Part shown: piece after piece, positions 60,775 through 64,000 of the stretch
Layout: each line of letters starts with the position of its first letter
Numbering within the stretch: the first letter of the stretch is position 1
Source: G965215045 sp965215045
GTDB lineage: Bacteria > Pseudomonadota > Gammaproteobacteria > JABABF01
Length of the DNA: 64,000 nt
Reading direction: 5' to 3'
NCBI GenBank assembly: GCA_965215045.1
Contig: OZ244031.1
Location: forward strand, 1,364,001-1,428,000
Notes under the pieces: model-generated
What the model saw: only the letters and a program-made list of their open reading frames with translations
The model's database searches: none
Told to the model about the DNA's origin: nothing
Position numbers and translations under genes: made by a program

Positions 60775-62148
60775 TTGGGGTCTGCAGCTCTTTTCCTGCT
60801 CTTGTTACTGGCCGCTGCGGCCGTATTCCAGTTCAGTTACTTGCGTTCCCGCCGCCAGGGATTGGCCCTGGGCGGCATCCGGAATCTTCATTCCCTGCCG
60901 ACGCATTATGCACTGCACGCCGCCCTGTGGTGTGTGATTCCCTCTGTCTGCCTGCTGGTCGTCTGGATGGCATTCCAGGAACAGCTGATCGGCTATCTTT
61001 TATTGCGTGAATTTTCCGAGCTGGTTTCTTCCGCGGCCGAGCGCAAGCTGTTTCTGAACACGGTGCGCAACCTGGCGGTCGACTTCGCAGACGCGCAGCA
61101 GGGGTACCAGCCCGCGGTCGATCGTTTCATAGAGCTGCAGAACCGCTTCCAGGATTTGCGCAACCTGGCGGTGCTGGCACTGGCGGTTGCGGGTGCGGTA
61201 TGGGGCATTGCCAAGGTCCGCCCCCGCTACGGTGCCCGGCAGGTGACGGAAAAAGCACTGCAGGTTTTCTTCCTGCTCAGTGCCTGCGTGGCGGTGTTTT
61301 GCACGCTGGGCATCGTGCTGTCGGTGCTGTTTGAGGCCCTGCGTTTTTTCAGCGTGGTGCCGGTTACGGAATTCCTGTTCGGCACGCACTGGAGCCCGCA
61401 ATTGGCCGTGCGCGCCGACCAGGTCGGCTCTTCCGGTGCTTTCGGTGCCGTGCCGTTGATCACCGGCACCCTGCTGATCGCCGCGGTGGCCATGTCGGTC
61501 GCCGTGCCGGTGGGCCTGATGTCGGCGATCTACCTGGCCGAGTACGCCAACCATCGCGTGCGCTCCATCGCCAAGCCGACCCTGGAGATCCTGGCGGGCA
61601 TTCCCACCGTGGTCTACGGCTTCTTTGCCGCCCTGACCCTGGCACCGATGGTGCGCGATGCGGGAGCCGCCCTGGGCCTGTCGGTGTCTTCGGAGAGTGC
61701 CCTGGCGGCGGGCCTGGTCATGGGCGTGATGACCATTCCCTTTGTCTCCTCGCTGTCGGATGATGTGATCAAGGCGGTGCCGCAGTCGTTGCGAGAAGGC
61801 GCGTACGGTCTCGGTGCAACACCCTCGGAAATGGTGCGCCAAGTGGTGTTGCCGGCGGCATTGCCCGGGCTGGTGGGCGGCATTCTGCTGGCGGTCTCGC
61901 GTGCGATCGGCGAAACCATGATCGTGGTGATGGCCGCCGGGCTGGCCGCCAAGCTGACGGCAAACCCCTTGGAATCGGTGACCACGATCACCGTGCAGAT
62001 CGTGACCCTGCTGGTCGGCGACCAGGAATTTGACAGTCCCAAAACGCTGGCGGCCTTTGCCCTGGGACTGTTGCTGTTTTTCATTACCCTGGGGCTGAAC
62101 GTGATCGCCCTGGTCGTGGTGCGACGCTACCGGGAACGTTATGAATAA
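60775..62148 (+). CDS. pstC: Phosphate ABC transporter permease PstC
   Basis: PstC and PstA form the channel of the high-affinity phosphate importer. The TTG at 60775, with GGGGG about nine bases upstream, gives 457 residues, longer than E. coli PstC (319). The extra part is at the N-terminus: two or three helices and a charged loop ending near residue 150. The permease core has VAVPVGLMSAIYLAEYA, EILAGIPTVVYGFFA, and the EAA loop with SLREGAYGLGAT and LPAALPGLVGGILLAVSRAIGET in short blocks. It overlaps pstA by 8 bases. Confidence 0.92.
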   Translation: MGSAALFLLLLLAAAAVFQFSYLRSRRQGLALGGIRNLHSLPTHYALHAALWCVIPSVCLLVVWMAFQEQLIGYLLLREFSELVSSAAERKLFLNTVRNLAVDFADAQQGYQPAVDRFIELQNRFQDLRNLAVLALAVAGAVWGIAKVRPRYGARQVTEKALQVFFLLSACVAVFCTLGIVLSVLFEALRFFSVVPVTEFLFGTHWSPQLAVRADQVGSSGAFGAVPLITGTLLIAAVAMSVAVPVGLMSAIYLAEYANHRVRSIAKPTLEILAGIPTVVYGFFAALTLAPMVRDAGAALGLSVSSESALAAGLVMGVMTIPFVSSLSDDVIKAVPQSLREGAYGLGATPSEMVRQVVLPAALPGLVGGILLAVSRAIGETMIVVMAAGLAAKLTANPLESVTTITVQIVTLLVGDQEFDSPKTLAAFALGLLLFFITLGLNVIALVVVRRYRERYE

Positions 62149-63436
62149 GCAATCTCCCACTGCACAGAACGGGCTGCGGCAGCGTGTCGAACAGGGCCTG
62201 GGGCGGCGTTATCGCCGTGAACGCCGCTTTCGTCTCTACGGCATATTGTCCCTGGGCTTTGCCCTGGCGGCACTGTGTTTCCTGTTTTACGACATCATCA
62301 ACCGCGGCACTGGCGCGTTTACGAAATATGAAATTCGCCTGGAACTGCAATACGACGCCGAAGAGATGGGGATTTTTGACCCGGGAGACATCGAAGAGCT
62401 CGAGTTCGCCGATTTCCGACTCCCCCTGGACCAGGCCCTGAACCGAATTTTCCCGGGGGTGCAAGCCTTCGCCGAACAGGGTTTGTTGTATTCCCTGCTC
62501 AGCGGCGATGCCGAGTTCGAAATCCAGCGCCGCATCATGCAAAACCCCGCGGGGCTGCTGGGCAGTGCGGAGGAATTGTGGGTGACCGCATCCAGGACGC
62601 TGAAGCATCACCTGAAGGGTGCGCCGCCCGCCCGGGCGGGAGCGGGTTGGCAGCGCAAGAGAGAATGGGCGCAGGCATTGCAGGAGCAGGGACGGTTGCG
62701 CAGAAGTTTTAACGACACCTTTTTCTCGGCGGCGGATTCCCGCGATGCGGAATCCGCGGGCATTCGCGGGGCACTGATCGGTTCCCTGCTGACGCTCCTG
62801 GTCTGCTTCCTGTTCTCTTTCCCGGTCGGCGTCGCAGCGGCCGTCTACCTGGAAGAGTTTGCACCGCGCAATCGCTGGGTCGATATGCTGGAAGTCAATG
62901 TCAACAACCTGGCGGCGGTACCCTCGGTGATTTTTGGATTGCTGGGCCTGGTGGTGTTTCTCAATGTCTTGCACATGCCGCGCTCGGTGCCGCTGGTCGG
63001 CGGCCTGGTGCTGGCACTGATGACGTTGCCGACCATCATTATTTCCAGCCGCGTTGCCATCCAGTCGATCCCCGGTTCGATTCGCGAGGCGGCCCTGGGG
63101 CTGGGTGCCTCGCACATGCAACTGGTATTCGGCCACGTGATTCCACTGGCAATGCCCAGCATGCTGACCGGTGCGATCATCGGCATGGCGCGTGCCCTGG
63201 GCGAGAGTGCGCCGCTGTTGATGATCGGCATGGTCGCCTTCATCGTCGATATTCCTTCCGGTTTCTTTGATCCCTCCACGGTCCTGCCCGTGCAAATTTA
63301 CCTGTGGGCGGACAGTCCGGAACGCGCTTTCGTGGAATTGACAGCCGGTGCAATAATGGTATTGTTGGCATTCTTAATCACGATGAATGGACTAGCCGCA
63401 TTTTTGCGTCACCGCCTGGAGCGGGATTACCAATGA
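62141..63436 (+). CDS. pstA: Phosphate ABC transporter permease PstA
   Basis: The 431-residue permease has an N-terminal helix near 25-48, then a periplasmic region of about 140 residues not found in E. coli PstA (296 residues). The core follows, with PVGVAAAVYLEEFAP, VPSVIFGLLGLVVF and the EAA loop SIREAALGLGASHMQLV. Such long PstC and PstA forms are known from many marine and environmental gammaproteobacteria. It overlaps pstC at the start and pstB at the stop (ATGA). Confidence 0.92.
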   Translation: MNKQSPTAQNGLRQRVEQGLGRRYRRERRFRLYGILSLGFALAALCFLFYDIINRGTGAFTKYEIRLELQYDAEEMGIFDPGDIEELEFADFRLPLDQALNRIFPGVQAFAEQGLLYSLLSGDAEFEIQRRIMQNPAGLLGSAEELWVTASRTLKHHLKGAPPARAGAGWQRKREWAQALQEQGRLRRSFNDTFFSAADSRDAESAGIRGALIGSLLTLLVCFLFSFPVGVAAAVYLEEFAPRNRWVDMLEVNVNNLAAVPSVIFGLLGLVVFLNVLHMPRSVPLVGGLVLALMTLPTIIISSRVAIQSIPGSIREAALGLGASHMQLVFGHVIPLAMPSMLTGAIIGMARALGESAPLLMIGMVAFIVDIPSGFFDPSTVLPVQIYLWADSPERAFVELTAGAIMVLLAFLITMNGLAAFLRHRLERDYQ

Positions 63437-64000
63437 CAGACAATGCATTTTCGGAGAACCCGTCGACGATACCCAAGTCGGTTGCCGCGCGGGAGTCGCC
63501 CCCGGCATCGGAACCCGCCACGGTGCGGGAGCCGGCGTTGACGCCGAAACCGATGGCGGCGCAGGAACCGGACACGGCACCGGAACCGGCAGCGGGCCGG
63601 CCTTTCCTGGAGGACCAGGTGCGTTTCCGGGTGCGCGACCTGGACGTGTTTTACGCCGACAAGCAGGCGATTTACGCGAACAGCCTGGACATCGGTGCCA
63701 ACCAGGTGATCGCGATGATCGGCCCCTCGGGTTGCGGCAAGTCCACGTTCCTGCGCTGCCTGAACCGGATGAACGATATCATTCCCGACTGTCGGGTCAC
63801 GGGAGAGATCTTCTTGGACGGCGAGGACATTTCCCAGGATATGGACCCGGTCATTCTGCGCGCCCGGGTCGGCATCGTGTTTCAAAAACCCAATCCCTTC
63901 CCGAAATCGATCTACGATAACGTGGCCTACGGCCCGCGGATCCACGGACTGTTCGACCATCGGGACGAGCTCGATGGCATCGTCGAGACCAGTCTCAAAC
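63433..64000 (+). CDS. pstB: Phosphate ABC transporter ATP-binding protein PstB, N-terminal part (cut by window edge)
   Basis: The first 189 codons are present. The ABC core begins near residue 65 with RFRVRDLDVFYADKQAI, has Walker A GPSGCGKST at 97-105, then LRCLNRMND and the Q-loop FQKPNPFPKSIYDNVAYG, all diagnostic for PstB. Before it lies an N-terminal extension of about 60 residues made mostly of P, E, A and T (such as PKPMAAQEPDTAPEP), which standard PstB proteins lack. The ATG at 63433 overlaps the pstA stop. A later start just before the core is possible but would leave a long gap after pstA. Confidence 0.93.
   Translation, partial: MTDNAFSENPSTIPKSVAARESPPASEPATVREPALTPKPMAAQEPDTAPEPAAGRPFLEDQVRFRVRDLDVFYADKQAIYANSLDIGANQVIAMIGPSGCGKSTFLRCLNRMNDIIPDCRVTGEIFLDGEDISQDMDPVILRARVGIVFQKPNPFPKSIYDNVAYGPRIHGLFDHRDELDGIVETSLK

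Overview
The window is 64 kb of compact, GC-rich chromosomal DNA from a Gram-negative bacterium, most likely a non-enteric gammaproteobacterium. The evidence is outer-membrane genes (LptE, Lnt, two MltB-type enzymes), a bifunctional MnmC, and blocks of gene order shared with the enteric lip/mrd/nadD/lptE/leuS/lnt region. There is no rRNA, phage, insertion sequence or CRISPR array, so no finer placement is made. Genes are packed into operons with ATGA, GTGA or TGATG overlaps.

Layout. 1-9477: proA end, nadD, rsfS, then a cell-shape and wall block (mrdA, rodA, two mltB-type genes, a D,D-carboxypeptidase) running into lipB and lipA. 9787-17929, minus strand: holA, lptE, leuS, lnt, corC, ybeY, phoH. 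18301-21875: a split ACAD10/11-like pair (acyl-CoA dehydrogenase and APH kinase) and an AttH/CrtC-like protein. 21891-23719, minus: two duplicated GT14 branching-type glycosyltransferases. 24114-24887: a histone H1-like protein with its own promoter and terminator. 25030-27689: tsaB, uppP, trpS. 27825-32951: an unusual four-gene envelope operon with a TolQ/ExbB/MotA-type channel, a one-TM protein, a two-TM protein with an acidic residue in its first TM, and a membrane-anchored double FGE-sulfatase-fold protein. 33104-37865: tRNA-Leu, queA, tgt, a phosphoesterase, a YqfO-like protein, a CoA-type Nudix hydrolase, mazG. 37911-39925: two glycosyltransferases. 39916-45925, minus: a PreP-type protease, mnmC, aroD. 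46231-48897: tRNA-Val, tRNA-Asp, nadK, a rhomboid protease with a 20-C tract in its coding sequence, a DUF2797 protein. 48882-56240, minus: a complete MoxR/Bat operon. 56366-64000: pyrD, phoB, phoR, pstS, pstC, pstA and the start of pstB.

The most striking non-gene structure is a recurring pattern of short tandem repeats (22 to 90 bp) at gene edges, several of which are clearly copies of the adjacent gene end or gene start. At the lptE-holA junction and in front of the TolQ-like gene, the repeats regenerate chains of tiny stop-start-coupled ORFs (about 16-19 codons), each repeating the start of the next gene. The four-gene channel operon is the best candidate for a poorly described biological system. 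The poly-C tract in the rhomboid gene is the best candidate for a phase-variable switch. All functional calls rest on motif reading of the translated sequence; no database search was run.
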